From NCBI RefSeq assembly GCF_042648805.1, contig NZ_JBHRXZ010000017.1, positions 62,001-126,000 on the forward strand: a DNA stretch of 64,000 nt. The letters are read 5' to 3'. The notes under the pieces were generated by a model. The model was not told the origin of the DNA. It made no database searches and saw only the letters and a list, made by a program, of their open reading frames with translations. The DNA comes from Azomonas tarimensis. Lineage in GTDB: Bacteria > Pseudomonadota > Gammaproteobacteria > Pseudomonadales > Pseudomonadaceae. The position numbers were made by a program, and so were the translations under genes. This document shows positions 8,925 through 16,784 of the stretch, one piece after another (the first letter of the stretch is position 1; each line of letters opens with the position of its first letter).

Positions 8925-9929
8925 TCAGGGGGTAAAGAAGGTGACCAGGCCCATGGCGGCGAGCAGCAGCCCGCCGCTGAGCACGGCCAGCAGCACCAGC
9001 GGCTGCCAGCCCTGGGTGATCAGTTGTTTCAGGCTGGTGCGCATGCCGAGAGCGGCCATGGTCACCAGCAGGCAGCCGTAGGAGGCGCTGATCAGCACCT
9101 CGCGCAGGCCATCATGAAGCAGGCCCAGGCTGTTCAGGCCGAACAGGGCGAGAAAGCCCAGCAGGAACCAGGGGAAGTCGGTGCGCCCGGCTTCGCCGCG
9201 GCGCAGCACAAAGCCCAGCAGCATTACCAGCGGTGCCAGCAGCAGCACCCGGAGCAGCTTGGTCAGCGTGGCCAGGTCACCCGCATTGTCCGAGACCATG
9301 TAGCCAGCCCCGGCGGCCTGGGCTACGTCATGGATGCTGGCGCCGAGGATGATGCCGCGCTGCGCCTCGCTGAAGCCGAGCGCGGTGACCAGCGCCGGGT
9401 AGACCAGCATGGCCAGGGTGCCCAGGGCGGTGACCCCGACCACCACGGTTAGCAGGCGACGCTCTTCCAGCTTGCCGGCCGGAATCACCGCCGCCACGGC
9501 GATCGCCGCCGAGACGCCACAGATTGCCACCGAGCAGCCGGCCACCAGCGCGTGCAGCATGGGCAGGCGCAGCAGACGGCCGAGCAGCAGCGCGGCACCG
9601 ATCACCAGCGGCACGGTGATCAGCACCACCAGCAGCGGCAGGCTGCCCACCGCCTCGATCTGGTCCACGCCGATGCGTGCGCCAAGCAGGGCCACGCCGA
9701 TGCGCAGCACCCTGCGACTACAGAAGGCGATGCCCGGCTGCAGGCGGGCGTCCTCGCCCTGGCTGGCAAAGCCGAAGCCCAGCAGCAGCACCAGCATGAG
9801 CGCCGGCGTGCCGTAGTGCTCGGCCAGAAAGCTGCCGGCCAGCGCCAGCACCGTGCACATCGCCATGCCGGGATAGAGCTTGCGCGCGGTGGCCAGCGGT
9901 GGCGCGAGCAGCAGGGCGCGGGCGTCCAT
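8925..9929 (-). CDS. YeiH/TauZ-family putative sulfate/sulfite exporter
   Basis: A 334-residue inner-membrane protein with about ten hydrophobic helices, of the YeiH (COG2855) family. Recognisable parts are the segment RIGVALLGARI and the glycine-rich CSVAICGVSAAIAVA, followed by GASIHDVAQAAGAGY. In Paracoccus a member called TauZ is proposed to export the sulfate or sulfite released from taurine; most others are uncharacterised. The start ATG overlaps the DUF971 stop (ATGA), so the two are translationally coupled. In this context it may remove an inorganic sulfur product. Substrate is inferred, not shown. Confidence 0.85.
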   Translation of the reverse strand: MDARALLLAPPLATARKLYPGMAMCTVLALAGSFLAEHYGTPALMLVLLLGFGFASQGEDARLQPGIAFCSRRVLRIGVALLGARIGVDQIEAVGSLPLLVVLITVPLVIGAALLLGRLLRLPMLHALVAGCSVAICGVSAAIAVAAVIPAGKLEERRLLTVVVGVTALGTLAMLVYPALVTALGFSEAQRGIILGASIHDVAQAAGAGYMVSDNAGDLATLTKLLRVLLLAPLVMLLGFVLRRGEAGRTDFPWFLLGFLALFGLNSLGLLHDGLREVLISASYGCLLVTMAALGMRTSLKQLITQGWQPLVLLAVLSGGLLLAAMGLVTFFTP

Positions 9930-10255
9930 CAGGCGCTCTCGCCGAGGCCGTAGCAGTCGGCCAGTTCGCGCAGGTAGCCCCAGGGGTAAAGCCCACGAAA
10001 GTGGCCGTCACTGAAATGGAACTGCAGGCCGCTGACGCCGGACACTTCCATGCGCTCGATGCCCACCTCGGCATCGATCAGGCTGAGCCGGCCGGTCTGC
10101 TGGGCTTTCTGGCAATTGGAGCAGGCGCAGGACTTGCGCAGCACCAGGCAGCTGAGAAAGCTGCGATGACCGTCCTGCCAGAGGATCTCCAGCAGCTTGT
10201 GAGCCTTGCGCAGGCGGATTTCCTTGGGTGCCGCGACAATCGGTTGGGTGTTCAT
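9929..10255 (-). CDS. DUF971 (GBBH-like N-terminal domain) protein
   Basis: A 108-residue protein of the DUF971 family, which resembles the small N-terminal domain of gamma-butyrobetaine hydroxylase. It has the four-cysteine group CLVLRKSCACSNC (residues 41-53), likely to bind zinc or an Fe-S cluster, and the family's FSDGHFRGLYPWGYLREL. Members are found beside iron-sulfur proteins such as Mrp/ApbC, so a role in Fe-S handling is possible here, between a ferredoxin and Fpr. Both ends overlap neighbours by ATGA, so it is firmly inside the operon. Exact role unknown. Confidence 0.8.
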   Translation of the reverse strand: MNTQPIVAAPKEIRLRKAHKLLEILWQDGHRSFLSCLVLRKSCACSNCQKAQQTGRLSLIDAEVGIERMEVSGVSGLQFHFSDGHFRGLYPWGYLRELADCYGLGESA

Positions 10256-10491
10256 CGAATCTCTCCAGGGGCGCCAGGCCCCTGTGCCGGGTAGACGAAA
10301 AGTGACGGCTGGCTCCTGCGCGGCAGGGGTGGCGGGGCATTGGCGGCCAGTTGTAGCGCTGGCGCCTCCGCGGGCTTGACGAACTCGGTCTGGATGTCGA
10401 GGGGACGCACGCCGCCCGAGGCGCCGGTGCTGATGAATACCAGGGCAAGGACCATCCGCCGGCGCCAACTCGTCATGACAAGTTCAGGCAT
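10252..10491 (-). CDS. Small putative exported proline-rich protein
   Basis: A 79-residue ORF, not recognised. A basic start (TSWRRR) is followed by a hydrophobic segment, VLALVFISTGASG, that looks like a signal peptide; the rest is rich in proline and alanine (PAEAPALQLAANAPPPLPRR). It begins three bases after the ferredoxin stop and its stop overlaps the DUF971 start by ATGA. That packing supports real translation. A second in-frame ATG five codons in is possible. Function unknown; a periplasmic partner of the exporter or importer is speculation. Confidence 0.55.
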   Translation of the reverse strand: MPELVMTSWRRRMVLALVFISTGASGGVRPLDIQTEFVKPAEAPALQLAANAPPPLPRRSQPSLFVYPAQGPGAPGEIR

Positions 10492-10494
10492 GCC

Positions 10495-10818
10495 TCAGCG
10501 TTCCAGGAACTGCAGCTTGTCGCCCTGCTCGTTCCACAATTCGGCGTCGGGTAGCGGGCTCTTCGGCTCGGCGATCACCGGCCAGACCTCGGCCAGCTCG
10601 GCGTTCAGCTCGAGGAAGTGGGCCTGGTCTTCGGGCAGCTCGTTGTCGGCATAGATGGCATCGGCCGGGCACTCCGGGGCGCAGAGGCTGCAGTCGATGC
10701 AGGCCACGGGGTTGATCACGAGGAAGTTCGGCCCCTCGTGGAAGCAGTCGGTGGGGCAGACTTCGACGCAGTCGGTGTACTTGCAGCGGATGCAGTTTTC
10801 GGTGACGACGTAGGTCAT
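10495..10818 (-). CDS. 7Fe (3Fe-4S/4Fe-4S) ferredoxin, FdxA type
   Basis: A 107-residue ferredoxin close to pseudomonad FdxA and Azotobacter FdI. The first cluster region is CIRCKYTDCVEVCPTDCF, the second CIDCSLCAPECP, giving the nine-cysteine pattern of 7Fe ferredoxins; the C-terminal tail ends LQFLER as in FdxA. It carries low-potential electrons, most simply from the Fpr encoded three genes downstream to an acceptor such as the flavoprotein or AprB-like protein of the same run. It is a paralogue candidate rather than the housekeeping fdxA that lies by rpoS/rsmZ in P. aeruginosa. Confidence 0.9.
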   Translation of the reverse strand: MTYVVTENCIRCKYTDCVEVCPTDCFHEGPNFLVINPVACIDCSLCAPECPADAIYADNELPEDQAHFLELNAELAEVWPVIAEPKSPLPDAELWNEQGDKLQFLER

Positions 10819-10864
10819 GGTTGTATACCTCTCAATATCAAGAAGTCAGGTAACCGGGACCGGT

Positions 10865-10970
10865 CCACAAGCGAGCGAGCCAGGGCGCGACAGGGTAGAA
10901 GCAACCGGGGACCGCAGAGCAGTCCGGGGTTGCGTTCAACGCGGTATCGCTGACGCGCAGCCGCTTGTGG
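10865..10970. repeat. Nested imperfect inverted repeat between HEAT and ferredoxin genes
   Basis: Outer arms CCACAAGCG (10865-10873) and CGCTTGTGG (10962-10970) enclose inner arms GCAACC..GGAC and GTCC..GGTTGC (10901-10933). The whole 160-base gap could fold into a two-level hairpin in the operon transcript. It may be a repeat element or an RNA processing or attenuation site. Confidence 0.5.
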
Positions 10971-10977
10971 GCCGGAG

Positions 10978-11937
10978 CTAGGCGGCGGCGTCGAGCTTCG
11001 ACATGGCCCAGCGGGCCAGTTTGCGCACGTCCGGGTCCGGGTCGTTCATGGCGGCCTCGACGAACGGACGCCCATCGCCGTGGCCGATGGCACCCAGCGC
11101 GCCGATGGCGGCCTTGCGCAGGTTGCTCACCGGGTCCCGCGAGCAGACGCCGACTGCCGGAATCGCGCCCACCGCGCCCAGGGTGCCGAGGGCGTCCACG
11201 GCCTTCTCGCGGACTTGCCAGAAGCTGTCATGCGTGGCTTCCACCAGCGGCTGCAGGGCGTCCTGGTATTTCAGTTTGCCGATGCCGACGGCGGCCTCGA
11301 CGCGCACCTGCCAATGCTCGTCGTGGAGCATGCCGACCAGGGTCGGACCGGCCTGGGCCGGCTCGGCATAAACCAGCGCGCCGGTGGCGGCGCGGCGCAC
11401 CTCGGCGTCCTCGTCATGCTGGGCGCGGTCGATCAACGCCGGCAGGTTCTCCGGCTGCTTCAACCAGCCGAGGGCACCCACCGCTTCGCGGCGCACGTTG
11501 GCGCTGGCGTCTTCCAGACGCTTGAGCGCCGGGGCCTGGGTGGCCGGGTCGCGCAGCGGCTTGAGGGCACGGAGGATGCCGGCCACCACGAAGGGGTCCT
11601 CGCTGCCTTCCAGGGCGGCGATCAGCGGCTTGGCGGCGGCCGGGTCCTTGAGGTCCGCCAGGGCATGGGCGGCGGCGTTGCGTACCACCTCGTCATCATC
11701 GCCGAGGGCCGAGAGCAAGGCGTCGGCGATGTCGACGGCGTCGAACTCGTCGATCACTTTGGCCGCTTCCTGGCGCACGCTGGCGTCCTCGTCCTTCAGC
11801 GCGAGGATCAGCAGCTCGGCGGCCTCGGGCTCGCCGCAATCGACCAGTTCCAGCACGGTCACGCGGCGGATGCCCGGGTCCTTGGAGGCGAGGCCGTCGG
11901 CGAGGGCCTGCAGTTGGGGATCGTCATACTGTTTCAT
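10978..11937 (-). CDS. HEAT-repeat protein
   Basis: A 319-residue soluble protein made of about nine HEAT repeats of roughly 31 residues, each with the pattern D-x-VR-x-AA-x-AL (for example DEDASVRQEAAKVI, DDDEVVRNAAAHAL, DEDAEVRRAATGAL). It is related to the PBS-lyase HEAT group. No catalytic motif is seen, so a scaffold or partner role for the adjacent ferredoxin-like and flavoprotein subunits is the likeliest guess. GGAG precedes the start by four bases. It lies between the AprB-like and FdxA-like genes on the same strand. Such a protein inside a redox operon is unusual. Confidence 0.82.
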   Translation of the reverse strand: MKQYDDPQLQALADGLASKDPGIRRVTVLELVDCGEPEAAELLILALKDEDASVRQEAAKVIDEFDAVDIADALLSALGDDDEVVRNAAAHALADLKDPAAAKPLIAALEGSEDPFVVAGILRALKPLRDPATQAPALKRLEDASANVRREAVGALGWLKQPENLPALIDRAQHDEDAEVRRAATGALVYAEPAQAGPTLVGMLHDEHWQVRVEAAVGIGKLKYQDALQPLVEATHDSFWQVREKAVDALGTLGAVGAIPAVGVCSRDPVSNLRKAAIGALGAIGHGDGRPFVEAAMNDPDPDVRKLARWAMSKLDAAA

Positions 11938-12003
11938 GGTTATCTCCTCTGGGCCGGCGCATGGCCGGCCCGCAAAATGGCGTGCAAGCAGGGCGTCAGG
12001 CGA

Positions 12004-12237
12004 TCAGCTGAGCAGGTAGGGCAGGTTGACCTTGACCGCATCGGTCGGGCAGTCGGCCTCGCAGGGCATGCAGTACCAGCACTCGTCGTACTTCATATGG
12101 GCCTTGCCGGTGTCCTCGTTGATCCACAGGACATCGAGCGGGCAGACCTCGATGCAGACGCGGCAGCCCTTGTCGGCGATGCATTTTTCCTCGTCGACGA
12201 TGACAGGGACGCTGGAGCGGTGAGTGGCTACGGGCAT
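12004..12237 (-). CDS. 2[4Fe-4S] ferredoxin-like protein, AprB-like subunit
   Basis: A 77-residue iron-sulfur protein with two four-cysteine motifs: CIADKGCRVCIEVCP (residues 20-34) and CWYCMPCEADCP (about 57-68). The spacing and small size resemble the N-terminal half of AprB, the electron-transfer subunit of adenylylsulfate reductase. It lies just downstream of the AprA-like flavoprotein, so the two probably form one enzyme. It lacks the long C-terminal tail by which true AprB wraps around AprA. GAGGA before the ATG supports this start over longer in-frame frames, which would run back through the REPIN. Confidence 0.85.
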   Translation of the reverse strand: MPVATHRSSVPVIVDEEKCIADKGCRVCIEVCPLDVLWINEDTGKAHMKYDECWYCMPCEADCPTDAVKVNLPYLLS

Positions 12238-12295
12238 GGTGGTATTCCTCGAAAATTCGTTTAGCGATTCGGTGTTCCTGGATAACGCCTGACCT

Positions 12296-12366
12296 GTAGG
12301 AGCGGGCCTTGCCCGCGATATGGCGTTCAGGACGGCGCATCGCTTCGCGGGCAGGCCCGCTCCTAC
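12296..12366. repeat. REPIN: paired REP elements
   Basis: Two inverted copies of a GTAGGAGCGGGC-type REP flank about 40 bases: GTAGGAGCGGGCCTTGCCCG at the left and its mirror ending in CCCGCTCCTAC at the right. They sit between the flavoprotein and the AprB-like gene. This REP differs from the GAGCGAGC-type copies at 7.9 kb. Confidence 0.8.
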
Positions 12367-12377
12367 GAAAAGCATCT

Positions 12378-14114
12378 TTATGCGTTCACGGCCTTGGCTA
12401 CCCGCAGCTTGCTGTAGGCGTCCTTTTCTTCGCCCAGCGGCACGACGTAGTCAGCGATGGGGCGCTTGCCGTGGGCCATCCGGCCGCTGTCGTCCTTGAA
12501 CAGGCGGGTGTGGCAGAACCAGTCGTTGTCCTGCCGCTCCGGGTGGTCGACGCAGTAGTGGTAGAGGCCCCAGCGCGATTCGGTGCGGTACAGCGAGGCG
12601 CGGGCGGCCATCTCGGCGCAGTCGATGATCGATTGCACTTCCAGGGCGCGAAGCAGCTCGTGGGGATCGTTGGCGGACAGGCGATGCAGGTCCTGGCGCA
12701 CGGCCATGATCCGGTCCAGGCCGATCTCCATCTTGCGGGTGACCTTCGGCGGCTGCAGGTAGTCGTTCACCAGGCGGCGCACCTTGTACTCCATCTGCTC
12801 TGGTGGGATGCCGTCCTTGACCTGCAGCGGGGCCTGGATGCGTGCCAGTTCGGTGGCGATGAACGCCTCGTCCAGTTGCGGCTCAGGTCGACCCTTGACG
12901 AACTCGGCGGCGCTTTCGCCGCAGATCTGGCCGTAGACGAAGGCACCGAGCATGTAGTTGTGCGGTACCGAGGCCATGTCGCCGGCGCAGTAGAGGCCGG
13001 GCACGGTGGTGGCGCCGGTCTCGTCGGTCCACACGCCGGAGGCGGAGTGGCCGGAGCAGAAGCCCACTTCGGAGATGTGCATCTCCACCATGCTCTGGCG
13101 GTAATCCACGTGGCGACCTTCATGGAAGCGGCCGCGGGTCGGGCGCTCGTTGGTGTGCAGGACGGTCTCGATTTCCTGGATGGTCTCCTCGGCCAGGTGG
13201 TCGAGCTTGAGAAACACCGGGCCGTTGCCGCCTTCGAGTTCCTTGAAGAACTCCAGCATCATCTGGCCGGACCAGTAGTCGCACTCGATGAAGCGCTCGC
13301 CGTGGGCGTTGGAGGTGTAGCCGCCGAGCGGGCCGGTGACGTAGGCGCAGGCCGGGCCGTTGTAGTCCTTGAGCAGCGGGTTGATCTGGAAGCACTCGAG
13401 GTTCGCCAGGTCCGCGCCGACGTGGTAGGCCATGGCATGGCCGTCACCGCAGTTGGCGGGGTTCTCGTAGGTGCCGAACAGGTAACCGGAAGTCGGCAGG
13501 CCGATGCGCCCGGCGGCGCCGGTGGCCATGATCACTGCCTTGGCGCGGATGATGATGGGCTCGGCGGTGCGGGTGTTCACCCCCATCATGCCGGCGATCT
13601 TGCCGTCGGCGTCCTTCAGCAGGCGAGTGGCGATGAAGCGATTCTCGATGTCTACGCGCATCCGGCGCAGGCGGCGATAGAGGATCTTCTTGACGTTGTG
13701 GCCCTCCGGCATCGGCAACACGTAGGTGCCGAGGTGGTGGACCTTCTTCATGTCGTAGTCGCCGGTCTCGTCCTTCTGGAAATGCACGCCCCAGGAGTCC
13801 AGCTTCTCGATCATCGGAAAGGAGCGGGTGGCGTAGGCCATCAGCGCCGGCTGGTGGACGATGCCGTCGTTGGCGATGGTGATTTCCTTGACGTACTGCT
13901 CGGGGGTGGCGTGGCCGGGGACGATGGCGTTGTTCAGGCCGTCCATGCCCATGGAGATGGCGCCGGACCGTTTGACGTTGGCCTTTTCCAGCAGCAGGAC
14001 CTTGAGCTTGGGGTCTTGCTCCTTCACGGTCACGGCCGCCATCGGGCCGGCGGTGCCACCGCCGATGACCAGTACGTCGGTGTCGATTACGGGAATGTCT
14101 TGGATAGTGGTCAT
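12378..14114 (-). CDS. AprA-like FAD flavoprotein (fumarate reductase/APS reductase family)
   Basis: A 578-residue flavoprotein of the succinate dehydrogenase/fumarate reductase/APS reductase family. The N-terminus has the FAD-binding VLVIGGGTAGPMAAV (residues 14-28); AKAVIMATGAAGRIG and GLYCAGDMASV are the later dinucleotide-binding parts. GAISMGMDGLNN recalls AprA more than SdhA or FrdA. With the AprB-like gene next to it, it probably forms a heterodimer doing a two-electron redox step. Whether the substrate is APS/sulfite or an organic compound cannot be told. AGGAGA precedes the ATG at 14114; a longer frame upstream would overlap gntR. Its place behind a sulfonate-type importer points to organosulfur metabolism. 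Confidence 0.85.
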   Translation of the reverse strand: MTTIQDIPVIDTDVLVIGGGTAGPMAAVTVKEQDPKLKVLLLEKANVKRSGAISMGMDGLNNAIVPGHATPEQYVKEITIANDGIVHQPALMAYATRSFPMIEKLDSWGVHFQKDETGDYDMKKVHHLGTYVLPMPEGHNVKKILYRRLRRMRVDIENRFIATRLLKDADGKIAGMMGVNTRTAEPIIIRAKAVIMATGAAGRIGLPTSGYLFGTYENPANCGDGHAMAYHVGADLANLECFQINPLLKDYNGPACAYVTGPLGGYTSNAHGERFIECDYWSGQMMLEFFKELEGGNGPVFLKLDHLAEETIQEIETVLHTNERPTRGRFHEGRHVDYRQSMVEMHISEVGFCSGHSASGVWTDETGATTVPGLYCAGDMASVPHNYMLGAFVYGQICGESAAEFVKGRPEPQLDEAFIATELARIQAPLQVKDGIPPEQMEYKVRRLVNDYLQPPKVTRKMEIGLDRIMAVRQDLHRLSANDPHELLRALEVQSIIDCAEMAARASLYRTESRWGLYHYCVDHPERQDNDWFCHTRLFKDDSGRMAHGKRPIADYVVPLGEEKDAYSKLRVAKAVNA

Positions 14115-14125
14115 GTCGTGATCTC

Positions 14126-14872
14126 CTAGTTCCGATCCACACGGAATTGGTATTTGAAGGCGTCGCCGCGGTAGCAGAGGTATTCGAAGTCGATGGGCCG
14201 GCCGGCCCGGTTGTGCGTCAGGCGCTCCACCCGGAGGATGGGCTCGCCGGATTTCAGGCTGAGAAAGCGCTGGGTTTCCTCGTCCGAGAGGGTGGCGTCG
14301 AGGCCGATCTCGGCGTGGCCGAGGGCGATGCCGAAGCTGTTTTCCAGCAGCGGGAAGATGTCTCCGGAGAGGTCCATGCCGAACAGCCGGCGACCGATGT
14401 CCACCGGGAAGTAGCTGTTCTCCACGCACACCGCCTCGCGGTTGAGGTAGCGCACGCGCTTGACCTCCACCACCTCGATGCCGGGTTCGAGCTTCAGTGC
14501 CGCGACCACAGCTTTCGGTGGGCGGCGCTCCTGGATGCTCATCAGCCTGGCCACGGCTTCGTAGCCCTGGGCGGCCATGGCCTCGCCGAAGCCCTGCAGG
14601 CGCTGGACGTTCTGCACCGCCTTGGGCTTGCTGACGAAGGTGCCTTTGCCCTGGGCGCTGAACACCAGGCCCTCGTTATGCAGGTCGCGCAGCGCCTGGC
14701 GGATGGTGATGCGGCTGACGCCGAACACACCCATCAGCTCGTTTTCCGAGGGCAGGCGCTCATGCACCGCATAGCTGCCTTCGAGAATCTTGCGCCGCAG
14801 GTTGTCGCGGATCTGCACATACAAAGGCAGTGGCGACTCGCCGATGTTGAGGTTGAAGTCGAGCGGTTTCAT
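14126..14872 (-). CDS. GntR-family (HutC subfamily) transcriptional regulator
   Basis: A 248-residue regulator. Residues about 12-80 form the GntR winged helix (PLYVQIRDNLRRKILEG, LPSENELMGVFGVSRITIRQAL); the rest is a UTRA effector domain of the HutC type, ending in FEYLCYRGDAFKYQFRVDR. It lies inside the minus-strand run, 67 bases from the ABC ATPase gene and 11 bases before the flavoprotein gene, so it probably controls them in response to the imported compound or a product. A 14-base palindrome directly upstream is a candidate operator. GGGAG eight bases before the ATG decides this start over a GTG five codons earlier. Confidence 0.88.
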   Translation of the reverse strand: MKPLDFNLNIGESPLPLYVQIRDNLRRKILEGSYAVHERLPSENELMGVFGVSRITIRQALRDLHNEGLVFSAQGKGTFVSKPKAVQNVQRLQGFGEAMAAQGYEAVARLMSIQERRPPKAVVAALKLEPGIEVVEVKRVRYLNREAVCVENSYFPVDIGRRLFGMDLSGDIFPLLENSFGIALGHAEIGLDATLSDEETQRFLSLKSGEPILRVERLTHNRAGRPIDFEYLCYRGDAFKYQFRVDRN

Positions 14873-14891
14873 GCTTGTCGCTCCCACTTGT

Positions 14892-14905
14892 CATGACCTG
14901 TCATG
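14892..14905. promoter_or_regulatory. Palindrome upstream of gntR, candidate operator
   Basis: CATGAC-CT-GTCATG, a perfect six-base inverted repeat with a two-base spacer, lies about 20 bases before the gntR start. Size and place suit a GntR dimer and autoregulation. No second copy was found at the head of the operon. Confidence 0.45.
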
Positions 14906-14939
14906 TCGAGACGGGTCGAAAAAAAGGACGTGCTCATGG

Positions 14940-15815
14940 CTAGTGCCCGCCGTTCTGCTGCTGGAAGGCACGGAGGGTTTCCTGGCGGATCAGCCCCAGA
15001 CACTGGCGCTTGTAGTCCATGAACTCAGGGCTGGTGAGCAGCGCCTGTTCCCGCGGCCGTGGCAGGGTCACCTTGATGTCGGCGATGATCCGGCCGGGAC
15101 TGGCGCTCATCACCACGACGCGGTCGGAGAGGAATACCGCCTCGTCGATGTCGTGGGTAACGAACACCACTGTGTTCTTGAATTCCCGCCAGATCTCCAG
15201 CAGGTTTTCCTGCATCATTACCCGGGTCTGGGCGTCGAGGGCGCCGAAGGGCTCGTCCATCAACAGCACGCTGGGATAGTTGGCCAGCGCCCGGGCAATG
15301 CCGACCCGCTGCTGCATGCCCCCGGAGAGCATGCTCGGGTAGGCGTCCGCCGAGCCGGCCAGGCCCACCAGTGAGAGGAAGGTACGCGCCACGCTGTCGG
15401 CCTCGGCAGCACTGGAGCCGGCCATCAGCGGGCCGAAGGCGACGTTGTCCTTGACGCTTTTCCAGGGAAACAGCGAGTGCTGCTGGAACACCATGCCGCG
15501 GTCCGGGCTCGGATCCTTCACCGGCTTGGCGTCCACGGTGAGCTCGCCGCGGGTGGGTTTGACGAACCCGGCGATGGCGTTCATCAGGGTCGACTTGCCG
15601 CAGCCGGAGGGGCCGAGCAAACAGACGAACTCACCGGGCTTGATCTCCAGGTCGGCGTTCTGCACCGCCGGGCGCATGCCGCCCTTGTGCTTGAACTCGA
15701 TGTGCACGTCGCGCACGCTGATATGGCCGCGGCCTTCTCCCTTGGCCTGGGCCTTGGCGCGCAAGCGGCTGTGGTCGAGGACGGCGAGGCGGTTGTCGGA
15801 AACAGCGCTAGTCAT
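14940..15815 (-). CDS. ABC transporter ATP-binding protein, SsuB/TauB type
   Basis: A 291-residue ATPase of the nitrate/sulfonate/taurine importer class. Walker A is GPSGCGKST, the Q-loop FQQHSLFPWKSV, the signature LSGGMQQRVGIARAL, Walker B LLMDEPFGALDAQ and the switch histidine FVTHDIDEAV. It powers the permease encoded upstream, whose stop overlaps this start by ATGA. The first 35 residues before the ABC domain are longer than usual. Substrate by context is an organic sulfur compound; nitrate or another anion cannot be excluded by sequence. Confidence 0.9.
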   Translation of the reverse strand: MTSAVSDNRLAVLDHSRLRAKAQAKGEGRGHISVRDVHIEFKHKGGMRPAVQNADLEIKPGEFVCLLGPSGCGKSTLMNAIAGFVKPTRGELTVDAKPVKDPSPDRGMVFQQHSLFPWKSVKDNVAFGPLMAGSSAAEADSVARTFLSLVGLAGSADAYPSMLSGGMQQRVGIARALANYPSVLLMDEPFGALDAQTRVMMQENLLEIWREFKNTVVFVTHDIDEAVFLSDRVVVMSASPGRIIADIKVTLPRPREQALLTSPEFMDYKRQCLGLIRQETLRAFQQQNGGH

Positions 15816-16726
15816 GGCCGGGCTCCTTGGGTCTGCCAGCGCAGCAGCGGGGTGCAGGCCTTGCGCACGAGTAGGGTGCACAGGGTGCCGAGGCCGCCGA
15901 TGGTGAGCATGCCGATGATGATTTCCGGGTACTGGACGAGGGTGTAGGAGGTCCAGGTGAAATAGCCGATGCCGTACTGGCCGCTGATGATTTCCCCGGC
16001 CAGCAGGGAGAACCAGGCAACGCCCATGCCGATCGCCAGGCCGGCGACGATGCTCGGCATGGCACCGGGAATCACCACGTGCCAGAGGATCGCGCGGTTG
16101 CTGGCACCCAGGCAGCGGGCGGCGCGGATCAATACCGGCGGGGTCTGTTCGACGCCGTGCATGGTGTTCAGTACCACCGGGAACAGCGCGCCAAGGAAGG
16201 TGATGAAGATGATGCTCGACTCTTCGGTCGGCAGCATCAGGATCGCCAGGGGAATCCAGGCCACTGCCGGGATCGGGCGCAAGAGCTCAATGAACGGCAG
16301 GATGATGTCTTCGGCCCAGCGCGAGCGGCCGATCATCACACCCAGGGTGATGCCCAGCACCACGGCGATGGCGTAGGCGATGGCGATGCGCTTGAGGCTG
16401 TGCAGGATGTGCACGTAGAACTCGCTGCTGGTCACCTGGGCCACCAGGGTCTCGCCCACCAGGGCGGGGCCCGGAACATTCTCGAAGTTCAGCAGCAGGT
16501 TGAAGCCGTAGCTGGATGCCAGGTGCCAGAGCAGGACGGCGGCGAGCAGCGCGCCGATGCGCACCAGGTAGCGACCGGTCATGGCTGGCAGCTCGAAGCG
16601 CGGGGGGGCGCTGTTCATGGTCGTCTGCTTGATGGGCGCCGCCGGCGGCGACGCCACTTCCAGCACCGACGCCGGGGCGGCGGGCGGTGTGGCGGGTTTC
16701 AGAGCGGTGTTGCTGTGTGCACTCAT
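15812..16726 (-). CDS. ABC transporter permease, SsuC/TauC type
   Basis: A 304-residue inner-membrane permease of the nitrate/sulfonate class. About 45 residues of alanine- and proline-rich sequence precede six helices. The EAA loop (AARCLGASNRAILWHVVIPGAMPSI, given here in part) sits near residue 205 and contacts the ATPase. The terminal part reads through GYFTWTSYTLVQYPEIIIGM. It is coupled by ATGA to the ATPase gene and follows the binding-protein gene by 58 bases. A single permease gene implies a homodimer. Confidence 0.9.
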   Translation of the reverse strand: MSAHSNTALKPATPPAAPASVLEVASPPAAPIKQTTMNSAPPRFELPAMTGRYLVRIGALLAAVLLWHLASSYGFNLLLNFENVPGPALVGETLVAQVTSSEFYVHILHSLKRIAIAYAIAVVLGITLGVMIGRSRWAEDIILPFIELLRPIPAVAWIPLAILMLPTEESSIIFITFLGALFPVVLNTMHGVEQTPPVLIRAARCLGASNRAILWHVVIPGAMPSIVAGLAIGMGVAWFSLLAGEIISGQYGIGYFTWTSYTLVQYPEIIIGMLTIGGLGTLCTLLVRKACTPLLRWQTQGARP

Positions 16727-16784
16727 CGGATCTGTCCTCGGAGTCGAGGCCGGCCCGCGCCGCTGGCGCCGGCTGGCGAGCGGC

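Noticed and set aside
12309..14129. A 606-codon plus-strand open frame opposite the flavoprotein gene
   Set aside because: It is the mirror of a strongly supported flavoprotein. The protein is rich in H, G, V and Q with no domain motif, as expected from antisense of GC-rich coding DNA.
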